Shown: positions 34,815-44,331 of the stretch, one piece after another
Position numbering within the stretch: the first letter of the stretch is position 1
Layout of the letters: each line of letters begins with the position of its first letter
NCBI GenBank assembly: GCA_022820835.1
Contig: JAJEET010000026.1
Location: 36,543 to 100,542 of the forward strand
Source: Candidatus Poribacteria bacterium
GTDB lineage: Bacteria; Poribacteria; WGA-4E; WGA-3G
Direction: 5' to 3'
Length of the DNA: 64,000 nt
Translations under genes and position numbers: made by a program
Notes under the pieces: generated by a model
The model's database searches: none
Seen by the model: only the letters and a program-made list of their open reading frames with translations
What the model was told of the DNA's origin: nothing

Positions 34815-34827
34815 AACTGTTAACTAT

Positions 34828-36180
34828 TTACTCTGCGATGCAGTAGAGATGCCCAGCACCCCGGAGGTACAACTCTGAGCCTACGATTGCAGGGGATGCG
34901 TTGAAGCTCTCGTCAAGTTTGTTTTCTGCTAAGACCTTAAATTCAGGACCGTGCTGGATGACGTTGACAACACCGTTCCTCCCGGCGATGTAGACGCGGT
35001 CTGACGCGCCGACGATCGAAGCATATACACCTGACACGCCTTGCAGCCGTTGCGGACCGTAATACGCCTCTCCTGTTTCAACATTGAAAGCGGTAAGAAT
35101 ACCGTTGTTGCTTTTCAAAAAATAGATGATACCCTTATAGAGAAGCGGCGACGGTACGTAGGGCGTATCCCGAGTGTATACCCATACAACAGCATCGGAG
35201 CCGGTAATATCACCTGTTGCTTCTGCGAGATGAACCGCCTTCAAGTCGCTGCCTCGGAATCCGCTCATAAGATAAACATACCCGTTCGCAGCAACAGGTG
35301 ACGGAATACTGTTAGCCGTCAAGCCGTCCCCATCCCATACCAGTTCACCGGTTGCGAGATCGTAGCTACGGATGCGATTTGTGCCTGTGGTAATCACCTG
35401 AGGTTTCCCATCGGATTCAACAACAATAGGGGAAGACCAAGTTGTCCTTTCGTCGCGTTCGGTCTTCCAGAGGATATCGCCTGTCCGTTTGTCGAGCGCG
35501 GTGATGAAGGAATCTCCCTCATGATCCTGCAGAATAACGAGCGTATCACCGTAGAGTGCAGGGGAACTCCCTTCACCGAAAGTGTTTCTTTTATACATTA
35601 TCCCGATAGCTTTTTCCCACTTCACATTTCCCATCATATCCACGCAGTAGAGTCCGCGTGATCCGAAATAGGCATAGACGTGTTCACCATCGGTTATCGG
35701 CGAGTTAGATGCAAAGCTGGCATCACCGTGCGTCCCTTCGTGTGGGGCGAGCTGTTTGAGTGTTTTTTGCCAAAGGATATCTCCGGTATTCCGGTCAATC
35801 GCGATGAGATCAAACTTGAACCATCCATCTGACCCACCGCGGCCGCGTCTATCTTCAAGGAAGCCGGTGAAAGGGTTATCATCGTCTGCTTCCTCTTCTT
35901 CCATCTCAGGTGCTTCGCTTTTGATAGCGGTTTGTATAAAGATTTTATCTTCCCAAATAATTGGTGCGGCGTGCCCTGTGCCGGGGATAGCGACTTTCCA
36001 TCGAATGTTTTCAGATTCACTCCATGTCGTAGGCGGGTTTGCATCTTCCGCAGCGGTGCCGGTTGCGGACGGTCCACGCCAATGGTGCCAATTATCCTCA
36101 AAACCCTCTGGTTGTGAGGCGATTGTGGCTACCGCTGCTAAAGCGAAGATACAGATTGTCAAAATTGCGATGTTTTTCAT
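34828..36180 (-). CDS. secreted PQQ-like (BamB-type) beta-propeller protein
   Basis: 450 residues. A signal peptide is at the N-terminus (NIAILTICIFALAAVATIAS). It is followed by NWHHWRGPSATG and seven or eight PQQ-type blades with AxDxxTGxxLWxT patterns, e.g. IAIDRNTGDILWQKT, ALDKRTGDILWKTE and YDLATGELVWDGD. The W-R-G-P opening is common in planctomycete- and poribacteria-type periplasmic propellers. It could be a scaffold or a quinoprotein without its own catalytic residues; the role is unknown. A similar gene lies 4 kb away (39275-40582), on the other side of the M16C protease gene. Confidence 0.9.
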   Translation of the reverse strand: MKNIAILTICIFALAAVATIASQPEGFEDNWHHWRGPSATGTAAEDANPPTTWSESENIRWKVAIPGTGHAAPIIWEDKIFIQTAIKSEAPEMEEEEADDDNPFTGFLEDRRGRGGSDGWFKFDLIAIDRNTGDILWQKTLKQLAPHEGTHGDASFASNSPITDGEHVYAYFGSRGLYCVDMMGNVKWEKAIGIMYKRNTFGEGSSPALYGDTLVILQDHEGDSFITALDKRTGDILWKTERDERTTWSSPIVVESDGKPQVITTGTNRIRSYDLATGELVWDGDGLTANSIPSPVAANGYVYLMSGFRGSDLKAVHLAEATGDITGSDAVVWVYTRDTPYVPSPLLYKGIIYFLKSNNGILTAFNVETGEAYYGPQRLQGVSGVYASIVGASDRVYIAGRNGVVNVIQHGPEFKVLAENKLDESFNASPAIVGSELYLRGAGHLYCIAE

Positions 36181-36257
36181 CTTTAGTTCCTTTCAATTTT
36201 TATTGTAAGGGTAGGGAATTTTAACCCCCTACCGCGGAAAAGTGTGTCCAAATAGGT

Positions 36258-39251
36258 TTAACTTAAAATGTCCTCAATGACCAAGGGTTGTGCTAATTCG
36301 GTGTTTGCGGCTTCGAGTTTCTCACGACTGGAAACGGCGCAAACCGAGGCTTTATCTTGGTTTCCTTCTAACAGTTGAAGGAGTGCACGTTTGACGTCTA
36401 CCGGAGTCGCCCGGCGGAGTTGTGCATAGCGTTCCTCACGCATTTCACGTGTCTGTCCGGCGAGGTGCTGGCTGAGTGCGCTGCTTGCGGCATGACTCGG
36501 ACGTATCGGTCTCTCACCATCCTTCGCCGTAGCGATAATTGCACGGTCTATGTCCGTCTGTGTCCATTCTACGGCTTTCACATAATCGACAGTCTGTTCA
36601 AAGACGTTGATCGTACGAGCGACGTGTGGATCTCGGAACGAGGATTGACACAGCATTGCATCGGATGGACTATAGGTGAACCTCGCGCCGTAAGCGTTGC
36701 CTTTAAAGCGGATTTCACTGAGTATATAATCAAGCCGAACAAGATGGGCACCGATCGTCAACAGTGTTGAATCGGGATGTGAATAGTGTGGTGCCGGCAT
36801 CACGTGTGCACAGTGTGCTATCTGAATAGGTCCGGCTAACCCCTCCCTTGGTGGTGTCTTAAATTGTTCAAACGCAATCGGATCCGAGAGTATCGGTTCA
36901 TCCCGCATCGCGTCGAACCACTCACCGAGCCTGCTTCGCGTCGCTTCAAAGGCAGAATCTGAACCGGTGAAACTTGCGGTCACACGTCCACGTGTTAACA
37001 GAAAATCTCGGATTCCTTCTATATGACACATGAGGTCGGCATTAAGTTCATCAAAACCGTTGAGTAGCGTTTCGCTGGTACGGAGTTGTGGCAACCCGTA
37101 GATGAGCTCAGCGAGATGCGCGTTCGGCGAGAGTCCGCGTGAAGCATGATGCACTGCCGTGCTTGAACCGTCATGAATCATCTCTGTCTGATATTCTGCG
37201 ACAGCTTGAACGAGGACATCGCGTAGACGTTCTGTATCGCGCGGGTTCACTGCGAAAAGCAGATCGTGCAGCACATCCAATGCAGCATCCATTTTTTCAT
37301 CAAGTGCTTTCAGATGGAAGGTCATACTCTGCAACGAACGCTCAGGATCAAGCGTGTGTGTCGAAAACCCGGGTGAACACCCGATTCCTCCAGTGACTGC
37401 GGATTTCCGTAGTGCCATCTCCTCATAGTTCATATTCGCGGCACCGAGTTTGCCAATAGCATCGGCGTATCTCGGAAGATAACTCCAAAGGTGTTTTGGT
37501 AACCCGTGGAGATTGAATCTCAGGACGAGATAGTTAATACCGTTAGCAAAGACATCATTCCGCAGCATATCTTGTCCACCAACGTTCTCAATGGTAGTGG
37601 GGATATGTTTCGGTTTTTCGGGAAGATCGCTGACTTGGAGTTGTGGCAAATTCGCGAGTGCTTCTGGTGAATTGGGTACGCCGTTAAGGCGTTCAAGTTC
37701 CGCTGCATCAGTGGCAATCTTTTGGACCTCTTCATCCGTCAACTGTGCCCGTGTCTCCTTCATCTGCTCAGCAAGTTCAGCATCCTTTTTCACCTGCATA
37801 TCCTGATCAGGAGATAGGATATTGGTCAGGCGATGTGGATTCTCGATCAGGGATTCGCGGATCAGTTCGTTAAAAATTGCCGGATTTTCCTGCCAACGTT
37901 GGCGGATATCGTTAAGCGTTTTGCCCATCTTTAGGAATGTATCTGGGTCTTTCTCATATATCCAACCTTCAATGACGCGATAGAGCATCCGGAGCGGGAA
38001 CATCGAAGTGACTTCTTGGTAGTGATATGTCGCTTGCTGGAACGCCGCTTCCACCTTCTCGCTGTCAATCTCTGAATCCGCAATCTTTGTTAGGGTATCA
38101 GTGACGAGTTGCGTGAAGGCTTCGACGCGATCCGTTTCGCTCCCCTTAAGGGAGACGTGGAAAGTGGCTGCAGGTCCGATGGAGCCGGCACCAGAATAGA
38201 TAAGATCGGCACCGAGTTTAGAGTCAATGATCGCTTTTCGGAGCGGCGCGGCTTGGTTTCCGAGTAGTATAAGGGTTAATATGCGTCCTAAGACGACTGC
38301 TTCAGGGTCGGTCGCGTCTCCGATGCACCAACTAAGCATCATATACGTTTTTTCTGTCGTCGGCTCATCTGCTCCGACAGGATAGGTATCCGCTATCGTC
38401 CGGGGTGCGTCCCACTTCGGTTGGTGTGTGACATCGGGACTTAGCGGACGTAAAGCAGCACTCGTAGCGTTTTTTGGGATGCTATCTAACTTGTCAGCGA
38501 GGAAAGCGAGGTAGTCCTGGGTCGGAATATCGCCGTAGAGAACAAAATAACCGTTGCTTGGATGGTAATAAGTCTCATGGAACCCTTTGAGCTGCTCGTA
38601 AGTCAAATCCGGTATCGCATCTGGATCACCACCGGATTCGCAAGCGTAAAGCGTGTCAGGGAGGAGTTGACTGGACATAGATCGGTATAGCCGTGCCTCC
38701 GGGTCCGAGAACGCGCCCTTCATCTCATTATAGACAATACCAGTGATCTTCAGATCACCCGTCGGGTCATCAGGATTGACAGGAGCGAGATGATGGCCTT
38801 CACGTCTGAAGGTGTTTTCCGTCAATAAGGGGTGGAAAACCGCATCAAAATAGACCTCCGCCAAATTGAAGAGATCTTTTTTGACATTGCTCGATACCGG
38901 ATAGCAGGTAAAATCGGCACTTGTCATGGCGTTGATGAACGTCGCCATGCTCATCTTAATCATCTCAAAGAACGGCTCTTTGACCGGGAATTTTTTTGAA
39001 CCTGCCAAAACTGCATGTTCAAGGATATGCGGTACGCCAGTATCGTCTGATGGTGGTGTCGGGAAATTGATAGAAAAAAGATTTTCAGTATCCTCTGAGT
39101 AGAGATGTAGGAGTCTGGCACCGCTGTGTTGATGCCTCAATTCGATCGTCACAGTGCGGAGTTCGTCGATAGGTGTGACGGCTTTGACATCAAAGCCGTG
39201 AAGTTGATCGCCGGGATTTAAGTCTACTTCCGGCATCCGAATTGTTTCCAA
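36258..39251 (-). CDS. insulinase-family metalloprotease (M16C, presequence protease type)
   Basis: About 997-residue zinc protease with the inverted motif HxxEH as HILEH (H75, E78, H79 from the TTG start), followed by AVLAGSKKFPVKEPFFEM. Four M16 lobes can be followed over the length, as in presequence protease PreP/CYM1. The start is uncertain: TTG 39251 has GGAGG 7 bases upstream. A longer frame from TTG 39305 overlaps the upstream PQQ gene by 31 bases. No signal peptide with the chosen start, so cytosolic degradation of small peptides is likely. It lies between two PQQ propellers. Confidence 0.93.
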   Translation of the reverse strand: METIRMPEVDLNPGDQLHGFDVKAVTPIDELRTVTIELRHQHSGARLLHLYSEDTENLFSINFPTPPSDDTGVPHILEHAVLAGSKKFPVKEPFFEMIKMSMATFINAMTSADFTCYPVSSNVKKDLFNLAEVYFDAVFHPLLTENTFRREGHHLAPVNPDDPTGDLKITGIVYNEMKGAFSDPEARLYRSMSSQLLPDTLYACESGGDPDAIPDLTYEQLKGFHETYYHPSNGYFVLYGDIPTQDYLAFLADKLDSIPKNATSAALRPLSPDVTHQPKWDAPRTIADTYPVGADEPTTEKTYMMLSWCIGDATDPEAVVLGRILTLILLGNQAAPLRKAIIDSKLGADLIYSGAGSIGPAATFHVSLKGSETDRVEAFTQLVTDTLTKIADSEIDSEKVEAAFQQATYHYQEVTSMFPLRMLYRVIEGWIYEKDPDTFLKMGKTLNDIRQRWQENPAIFNELIRESLIENPHRLTNILSPDQDMQVKKDAELAEQMKETRAQLTDEEVQKIATDAAELERLNGVPNSPEALANLPQLQVSDLPEKPKHIPTTIENVGGQDMLRNDVFANGINYLVLRFNLHGLPKHLWSYLPRYADAIGKLGAANMNYEEMALRKSAVTGGIGCSPGFSTHTLDPERSLQSMTFHLKALDEKMDAALDVLHDLLFAVNPRDTERLRDVLVQAVAEYQTEMIHDGSSTAVHHASRGLSPNAHLAELIYGLPQLRTSETLLNGFDELNADLMCHIEGIRDFLLTRGRVTASFTGSDSAFEATRSRLGEWFDAMRDEPILSDPIAFEQFKTPPREGLAGPIQIAHCAHVMPAPHYSHPDSTLLTIGAHLVRLDYILSEIRFKGNAYGARFTYSPSDAMLCQSSFRDPHVARTINVFEQTVDYVKAVEWTQTDIDRAIIATAKDGERPIRPSHAASSALSQHLAGQTREMREERYAQLRRATPVDVKRALLQLLEGNQDKASVCAVSSREKLEAANTELAQPLVIEDILS

Positions 39252-39274
39252 TATTTTGCCTCCATAGTTGTGTT

Positions 39275-40582
39275 CTATTCTTCGTTTTTTTCTAAACTTG
39301 CGCAAACAAGTTCTTTATCGTTTCTGGCAAAGACGTGTTTATAGGCAAATGCTGGATGTGCCCACGTAACGCCGCCTCTGCGGTTCAATTGATCGCGTGT
39401 CGGTTCGATGAGTTTGGCACGGCTGATAATATTAAGTCCATCGGGTGAGAGTTCCGTAATAAGCAGTTCACCACGCTCGTTGAACATCCAGACCCTGTTT
39501 TCTGACGATACGGGGTGTTTAATGAGATGGATGGTGCTCCAGCGCGCTGTGGGCACAGCTGACAAGTCTTCCCAAACCCGGTCGCCGTTTCGAGCATCAA
39601 TACAACGGAATTCGCCGTAGCTGTCCACACCGTAAATGTAATCTCCGAACCGCACGGGTGTCGACATCGTGGTCTGAATTGCTTCGGTATTCCGTTCATC
39701 TTTGCCTACGCGATGCCATCCAAGTTCGACTGTCGATGCATCAGATAGCAACTTCAGTAGGAGCGAACCTTCATAAAAATTCGTGAAGAACAATTCATTT
39801 TCATAGAAAATCGGGGTTGCGATCCCGATCTCCCAACGGGTAGAAGGAAATGGGTGGATCCAGTGTACCGTCCCTGTTTTCGGGTCAAGTGCGGCGATAT
39901 TATTCCCTGTCCAACAGATTAAGATCCGTTGCCCTGCGTGCGTGATGACAATAGGTGCCGAATAGGAAGCGTTATCGTCTACTGCTTTCCATTTTTCCTC
40001 GCCGGTTTTCGGATCAAATGCGACGAGACAAGCGTCTGGCTTCCCACCGACTTGGACGATGAGGTTCCCAGCCTCGACAATAGGCGCACTCGCGAACCCC
40101 CAGATCGGTATGTTAATATTATACTCGGTCGTGAGTTCCTTTTTCCAGACGACATCACCCGTGGCAGCGTCGAAACAGTGTAAATGTCCCATCGCGCCTA
40201 AAACATAAGCGAGTCCATCGTGGATGGTGACAGTTGCACGCGGTCCCGCGCTATAGTCGATCTTGTAAACAGAATTGTAAGTGTAAGACCAGATTTGATC
40301 TCCCGTCTCCCAATCGAAGCAGTGAACGCGTTCCACCTGTTTCGGTTTCGTGAGCCGATCCGTGACATAGACACGTTCATCTGCCACGATGGGCCCGCTA
40401 TAACCGCTGCTGATAGGCACACGCCAACGAATCGGGATCTGTTCCGCTTCAAATTTTTCGATGATACCGGACTCTTTCCAGATGCCGTCTCGGTCTTCCC
40501 CACGCCATTGTGCCCATTCACCTGCATTCGCGAATCCGGCAATGACAAGTAGCGCGACAAGTAGGTATGTAAATTGTTTCAT
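39275..40582 (-). CDS. secreted PQQ-like (BamB-type) beta-propeller protein
   Basis: 435 residues with a signal peptide (FTYLLVALLVIAGFANAGEW) and the WAQWRGEDRDG opening. Blades show AFDPKTGEEKWKAV, ALDPKTGTVHWIHP and CIDARNGDRVWEDL. The catalytic residues of quinoprotein dehydrogenases are not apparent. It is upstream of and 24 bases from the M16C start, so the two are probably co-transcribed. The C-terminus ends in a charged stretch (NDKELVCASLEKNEE). Confidence 0.88.
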   Translation of the reverse strand: MKQFTYLLVALLVIAGFANAGEWAQWRGEDRDGIWKESGIIEKFEAEQIPIRWRVPISSGYSGPIVADERVYVTDRLTKPKQVERVHCFDWETGDQIWSYTYNSVYKIDYSAGPRATVTIHDGLAYVLGAMGHLHCFDAATGDVVWKKELTTEYNINIPIWGFASAPIVEAGNLIVQVGGKPDACLVAFDPKTGEEKWKAVDDNASYSAPIVITHAGQRILICWTGNNIAALDPKTGTVHWIHPFPSTRWEIGIATPIFYENELFFTNFYEGSLLLKLLSDASTVELGWHRVGKDERNTEAIQTTMSTPVRFGDYIYGVDSYGEFRCIDARNGDRVWEDLSAVPTARWSTIHLIKHPVSSENRVWMFNERGELLITELSPDGLNIISRAKLIEPTRDQLNRRGGVTWAHPAFAYKHVFARNDKELVCASLEKNEE

Positions 40583-40746
40583 AAGTCTTGTGTGTAACTC
40601 CTTTATACGAATCCATGGGATGCTGTAAAGTGCTTCGCGGATGCACCGGATAAATTTTATTTTCCAAAAAAGTATAGCATAGTATGCAGATAGATGTCAA
40701 GTAATTGGCTTCAGTTTTCCTAATTTCCTAATTTCCTAAATAGAAG

Positions 40747-40775
40747 TTGACAAACGCATCCAAGAGTTGTATAAT
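40747..40775 (+). promoter_or_regulatory. consensus sigma70 promoter for the FRG/TPR locus
   Basis: TTGACA at 40747-40752 and TATAAT at 40770-40775, both perfect, 17-base spacer. Transcription would begin near 40782, so the ATG at 40767 cannot be used. A good GGAGG at 40792-40796 has no standard start codon at the right distance; the next in-frame ATG is 40827. Confidence 0.85.
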
Positions 40776-40826
40776 AGATATTGGATTAGCCGGAGGAATA
40801 TAGAACATAGAACAGAATATCAACGC

Positions 40827-41600
40827 ATGCACACACCGATTGAAATATCCAGTCTAACAGAATATATCAACCAAATAGATGAAATAACCCGTCCCGAAAC
40901 GAGTTATCTCTATCGCGGCCAGGAAGACGAGGCATGGCAAGTGACCAGCAGTGCCTATCGTCGCTTAGTAAGCAGTTCAGAAGATTTAGGACGAGAAGCT
41001 GATCTTCCGCCTTATCCACTGCGCTATTTGTATCAGAACTATCTCCTTAAAATTATTGACGAAATTAAACTAAAGTATCCATCTACATATAGAGATTTGT
41101 CTCCTTTAGAGTGCATGGCACATTTATAACACAATCGCGTTGCCACAGGCTTAATTGATTTTACTTTTAGTCCGTTGGTGGCTCTTTGGTTTGCATGTGC
41201 CGATGAGAACATAAATGGCAAGGTTATTGTGTTGGAAAACGATAGTGACAAAATCGAAGAGACAACAACTATTGAACAACTTCAGCAGGCGTTAGAAGGA
41301 TTTTTCCCGATTGATCAAGACAATTGGTATCTATGGTCTCCCACGCTGGACAGTCAAATAGTAGAAACCCAACGGCTGATTATGCAGCAATCGGTATTCT
41401 TATTTGGCTTACCGGAAATAAACACAGAAATGATTACACAAGAAATTATAATTCGCAGTGGTAACAAAGAGAATATAAGAACGGCGTTGGAAAAGATGGG
41501 AATCTCGGAAAAAACCTTATTTTCTGACTTGCTCGGTTTCTTTGAAAGAAATACGACTCTGCAGCCTTATAAGCTACCAGTTGACGGACTCGGCTCCTGA
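40827..41600 (+). pseudogene. FRG-domain protein gene with an in-frame TAA
   Basis: FRG domains (named after a conserved F/Y-R-G) occur in bacterial proteins tied to phage and defence contexts; their function is not settled. The first part encodes SYLYRGQEDEAWQV, AYRRL and SPLECMAHL before a TAA at 41127-41129. The same frame then continues with HNRVATGLIDFTFSPLVALW and FACADEN, the rest of the core, to 41600. In the family the stop position is the Q of the conserved QHxGxxTRLLD stretch, so CAA to TAA explains it by one transition. The restored protein would be 257 residues. The next gene, a TPR protein, begins 12 bases after. Confidence 0.82.
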
Positions 41601-41611
41601 GGGACATTACT

Positions 41612-42868
41612 ATGAACAATAAATTGATGGACAGAGACAAACTTTTCTCCAAACATTCGCGGCGCGGTGACCAGAGGTTGTTCGCAAGAAAGTACGACCA
41701 AGCTATTGAAGACTACAATAAGGCGATTGCGCTGAAGCCAGATTACGCGCCTATCTATAGCATACGCGGCTACGTTTACCGTATCAAAGGCGATTTTAAA
41801 TCTGCCATCGAAGACTATAATAAACTCATAGAACTTAGGCCCGATAATGCCGATGCATATTGCGAGCGTGGGATCGCCTACAGCAAAAATGGCGAACTTG
41901 AGCGTGCTATCCAAGACTTCAACAAAGCTATTGCGCTTAAACCGAACTTTGCCGATGCATATAACGGTCGTGGTTTGACGTACCACCAAATGAATGAAAT
42001 TGGCCTCTCTATCAAAGACTATAATACAGCAATACAGCTGAGACCTGATTTTGCCAAAGCATACAACAATCGCGGGATTGCCTATCGCGAGAAAGGCGAA
42101 TTCGATCAGACCCTTGATGACACTACAAAAGCTATAGAACTGCAACCAAATTTCGCGCACGCCTATAGCAATCGCGGTAACGCCTATGTCAAAAAAGGCT
42201 TAGCGAACCTCGCTATCAAAGACTATAACAAGGCAATACAACTGGATCCTGAACTCGCCGAAGCCTATTGCAATCGCGGTGTCGCTTACGAGCATACGGG
42301 TGAATTTGAGCGTGCTATCACAGACCATACTAAAGCGATTGAACTACAACCTCACTATGCGGAGGCATATAACAACCGAGGGGTGGTTTACAACAAAAAG
42401 GACCAAGCTGATCTTGCCATCAAAGACTTTAGCAAAGCGATAGCACTCAAGTCGGAATTTGCCAATGCTTATGGCGGTCGCGGTTATGCTTATTATGGCA
42501 AAGGTGAACTGGAGCGCGCCCTACAAGACTATAACAAGGCGATACAACTCGAACCAGACCTTGCTGAAGCCTATAACAATCGTGGTCTCGTTTACCTCGT
42601 CAAAGGTGAACTCGCGCGTGCTAATGAAGATTTAAATAAAGCAATTGAACTGAAATCGAATTACTCCGAGGCATATTACAATCGCGGTGTAGTATGGTCG
42701 CGGCTGCAACAATGGGAAAAAGCGAGGTTAGACTTGACTGTCGCTAAAATTATAGGCAAAGACGGAACCAACTCACTCTACCACACCAATAGAAGCATCG
42801 TAAACTTTGAACAGGTGCCCGACGTGAGCCTACCCGAAGACATCGCCGCAATGCTAACGCCTCCGTAG
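41612..42868 (+). CDS. TPR protein with 11 tandem 34-residue repeats
   Basis: 418 residues. Eleven TPR units follow each other almost without a break from about residue 20 to 390, with the repeating AYNNRGxAYxxKGExxxAIxD and xKAIxLxPxxAE patterns. The C-terminus ends in LPEDIAAMLTPP. There is no signal peptide or membrane segment, so it should be a cytosolic scaffold. GAGGG lies 9 bases before the ATG at 41612, directly behind the FRG gene, so the pair share the strong promoter. The units differ at surface positions, as expected if each binds a partner. The protein bound is unknown. Confidence 0.9.
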   Translation: MNNKLMDRDKLFSKHSRRGDQRLFARKYDQAIEDYNKAIALKPDYAPIYSIRGYVYRIKGDFKSAIEDYNKLIELRPDNADAYCERGIAYSKNGELERAIQDFNKAIALKPNFADAYNGRGLTYHQMNEIGLSIKDYNTAIQLRPDFAKAYNNRGIAYREKGEFDQTLDDTTKAIELQPNFAHAYSNRGNAYVKKGLANLAIKDYNKAIQLDPELAEAYCNRGVAYEHTGEFERAITDHTKAIELQPHYAEAYNNRGVVYNKKDQADLAIKDFSKAIALKSEFANAYGGRGYAYYGKGELERALQDYNKAIQLEPDLAEAYNNRGLVYLVKGELARANEDLNKAIELKSNYSEAYYNRGVVWSRLQQWEKARLDLTVAKIIGKDGTNSLYHTNRSIVNFEQVPDVSLPEDIAAMLTPP

Positions 42869-42909
42869 ACATACCAGAAACAATTTCAAATATCACTTTG
42901 GAGGAAACC

Positions 42910-43221
42910 ATGAAGAAATATTCCATTGCTATTATTGAATCTTGGCTAAGATCACAACAAAGTCCCAGCGAACATATTCTTGAAGCCCTACAAATCCGAT
43001 TCGGAGCTGATGCCGCGCAGACCTTCAAACCCGCATTGGATGCAATAGATGACTTACAACACCTTGAGCAGTTGCATCGCGCTGCGATCTTGGCAGAAAA
43101 TGTGGAGGATTTCCGACGGGCTTTAGAAGCAAACGATGTTGAAGACTTCTTAGAACGTCGCAACCGCGCGATGCCGAAATATTCGGAAGTTTATCCTCGT
43201 GCAAAAAGCAAAACGTCGTAA
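42910..43221 (+). CDS. small hypothetical protein
   Basis: 103 residues, not recognised. Mostly helical: SIAIIESWLRSQQSPSEHIL, LEALQIRFGADAAQTFKPAL, then LEQLHRAAILAENVEDFRRALEAN. The middle resembles the ends of cyanobacterial transposase/Rpn-type proteins (short helical LEQLxxLxxxAxxVxSLxxFxxxL), but I do not assign a family. GGAGG lies 5 bases before ATG 42910. It follows the TPR gene by 41 bases. Its 3' end overlaps the convergent GNAT gene by 31 bases. Confidence 0.6.
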   Translation: MKKYSIAIIESWLRSQQSPSEHILEALQIRFGADAAQTFKPALDAIDDLQHLEQLHRAAILAENVEDFRRALEANDVEDFLERRNRAMPKYSEVYPRAKSKTS

Positions 43222-44168
43222 TCCTGTCCGCTGTATGCAAACTGGTTTTTGAGTTGTCCCTCACAGGTGAATCCGGCAGTCTCTAAAACCTTTGCCTTCT
43301 TCTCAGCACCACTATCAACATAGCACTGCACCTTCACCTCAGGGAATGCGACTGACGAAAGCAAGGCGGGAACCTCGTCAACAAAATTAGGATGAAAAAA
43401 GAGGTCCAACACTGCTGTCGCGGGTCGCCAGCGTGTATCACGACTCACAGTTGCCCACCCGACAATCGCACCGTCCGACGTAATCAGCAGCTTCGCATCT
43501 TCGTAGACATTCTCTGTCTCTAAGTCATGCTTGAAGCTCAGAAAACCGCCTTCCATATTTGTCGGACCGTAGACGTTCCATATCAGACTCCGGAGTGCCT
43601 CTCCATTGACAATCCCTGATAACGCAGTGACTTTCGGCCAATCGTGCCATTCAACGGGTTTCGGTTGCGTAGGTGCAGGCGCGAAGTAACGTTCTTCAAA
43701 ATCAGCGTCCACATAATAATTCATGAAACCGGACTTCGGAAACACACTTTCAAACCCGAAACCGTGGTAAATGTAATACGGATGGCTATCGTATCCCGTG
43801 CCGAGGTAGAGTGCACGTCCCTTCCGCTGCCGAAAATCCTCCATCTGATACGCCATCACGCCTTTGCATGCACCGTTTCTACGCTGATCCAGCATCGTAA
43901 ACACGTGCCCCAAAATACCGATGCCTTGATGCTCGACCGTCATGATATTGGTAATGATGCTGCCATCGACTTTCCCGACATAGAAACGCGTCTCCAAAGC
44001 ATCAAGCGATTCTATGACGCACCGCTCAATATGCCACTCCCAGTTCCCTCCCTTGTGTCCAAGGAACTGTTTCACCTCTTCGGCATGACGCTCGTCAGGG
44101 GCGGTAATAACACCGACTTCCATGCGTTCATTTGTTTTTAGCACTGCTTCTCCGAGTTTATTATACAT
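43191..44168 (-). CDS. GNAT-family N-acetyltransferase
   Basis: About 326 residues. An N-terminal GNAT domain shows VGKVDGSIITNIMTVEHQGI, a RRNGACKGVMAYQMEDF stretch in the acetyl-CoA loop region and YLGTGYDSHPYYIYHGFGFE. A second half from residue 190 on has the strand pattern of another GNAT-like fold (WATVSRDTRWRPATAVLDLFF), so it may be a two-domain enzyme. Acceptor unknown. GGAG precedes ATG 44168 by 6 bases; two upstream ATG codons are possible. It overlaps the small gene downstream at its 3' end. Confidence 0.78.
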   Translation of the reverse strand: MYNKLGEAVLKTNERMEVGVITAPDERHAEEVKQFLGHKGGNWEWHIERCVIESLDALETRFYVGKVDGSIITNIMTVEHQGIGILGHVFTMLDQRRNGACKGVMAYQMEDFRQRKGRALYLGTGYDSHPYYIYHGFGFESVFPKSGFMNYYVDADFEERYFAPAPTQPKPVEWHDWPKVTALSGIVNGEALRSLIWNVYGPTNMEGGFLSFKHDLETENVYEDAKLLITSDGAIVGWATVSRDTRWRPATAVLDLFFHPNFVDEVPALLSSVAFPEVKVQCYVDSGAEKKAKVLETAGFTCEGQLKNQFAYSGQDYDVLLFARG

Positions 44169-44202
44169 AGCCATCTCCATTAGCTTGGTTGAAAAAAATA
44201 AA

Positions 44203-44250
44203 TTGGCAAAAACCGTGATTTTATGGTATACTTATTTTATGGTATACTTA
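44203..44250 (+). promoter_or_regulatory. promoter with a tandemly duplicated -10 segment, for ndk
   Basis: TTGGCA (44203-44208) and TATACT (44227-44232) are 18 bases apart. The 16-base unit TTTTATGGTATACTTA occurs twice in tandem (44219-44250), so a second TATACT lies 16 bases further on. The duplication would give two start points for ndk. Confidence 0.6.
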
Positions 44251-44252
44251 AA

Positions 44253-44272
44253 AAGGCTTGCTGTCAAGCCTT
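44253..44272. other. perfect hairpin in the ndk leader
   Basis: AAGGCTTG / CAAGCCTT, an eight-base perfect stem with a CTGT loop, about 60 bases upstream of the ndk ATG and just after the promoter repeat. No U-run follows on either strand, so a leader structure or an operator is more likely than a terminator. Confidence 0.55.
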
Positions 44273-44331
44273 GAATGCCTGTACCGCTGAATGTGCTGTC
44301 GCAGCGCGTGCAAAGTTGATATGGAGGGACC

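Noticed and set aside
40767..40826. ATG 40767 as start of the FRG gene
   Set aside because: It lies in the promoter spacer, upstream of the expected transcription start near 40782.
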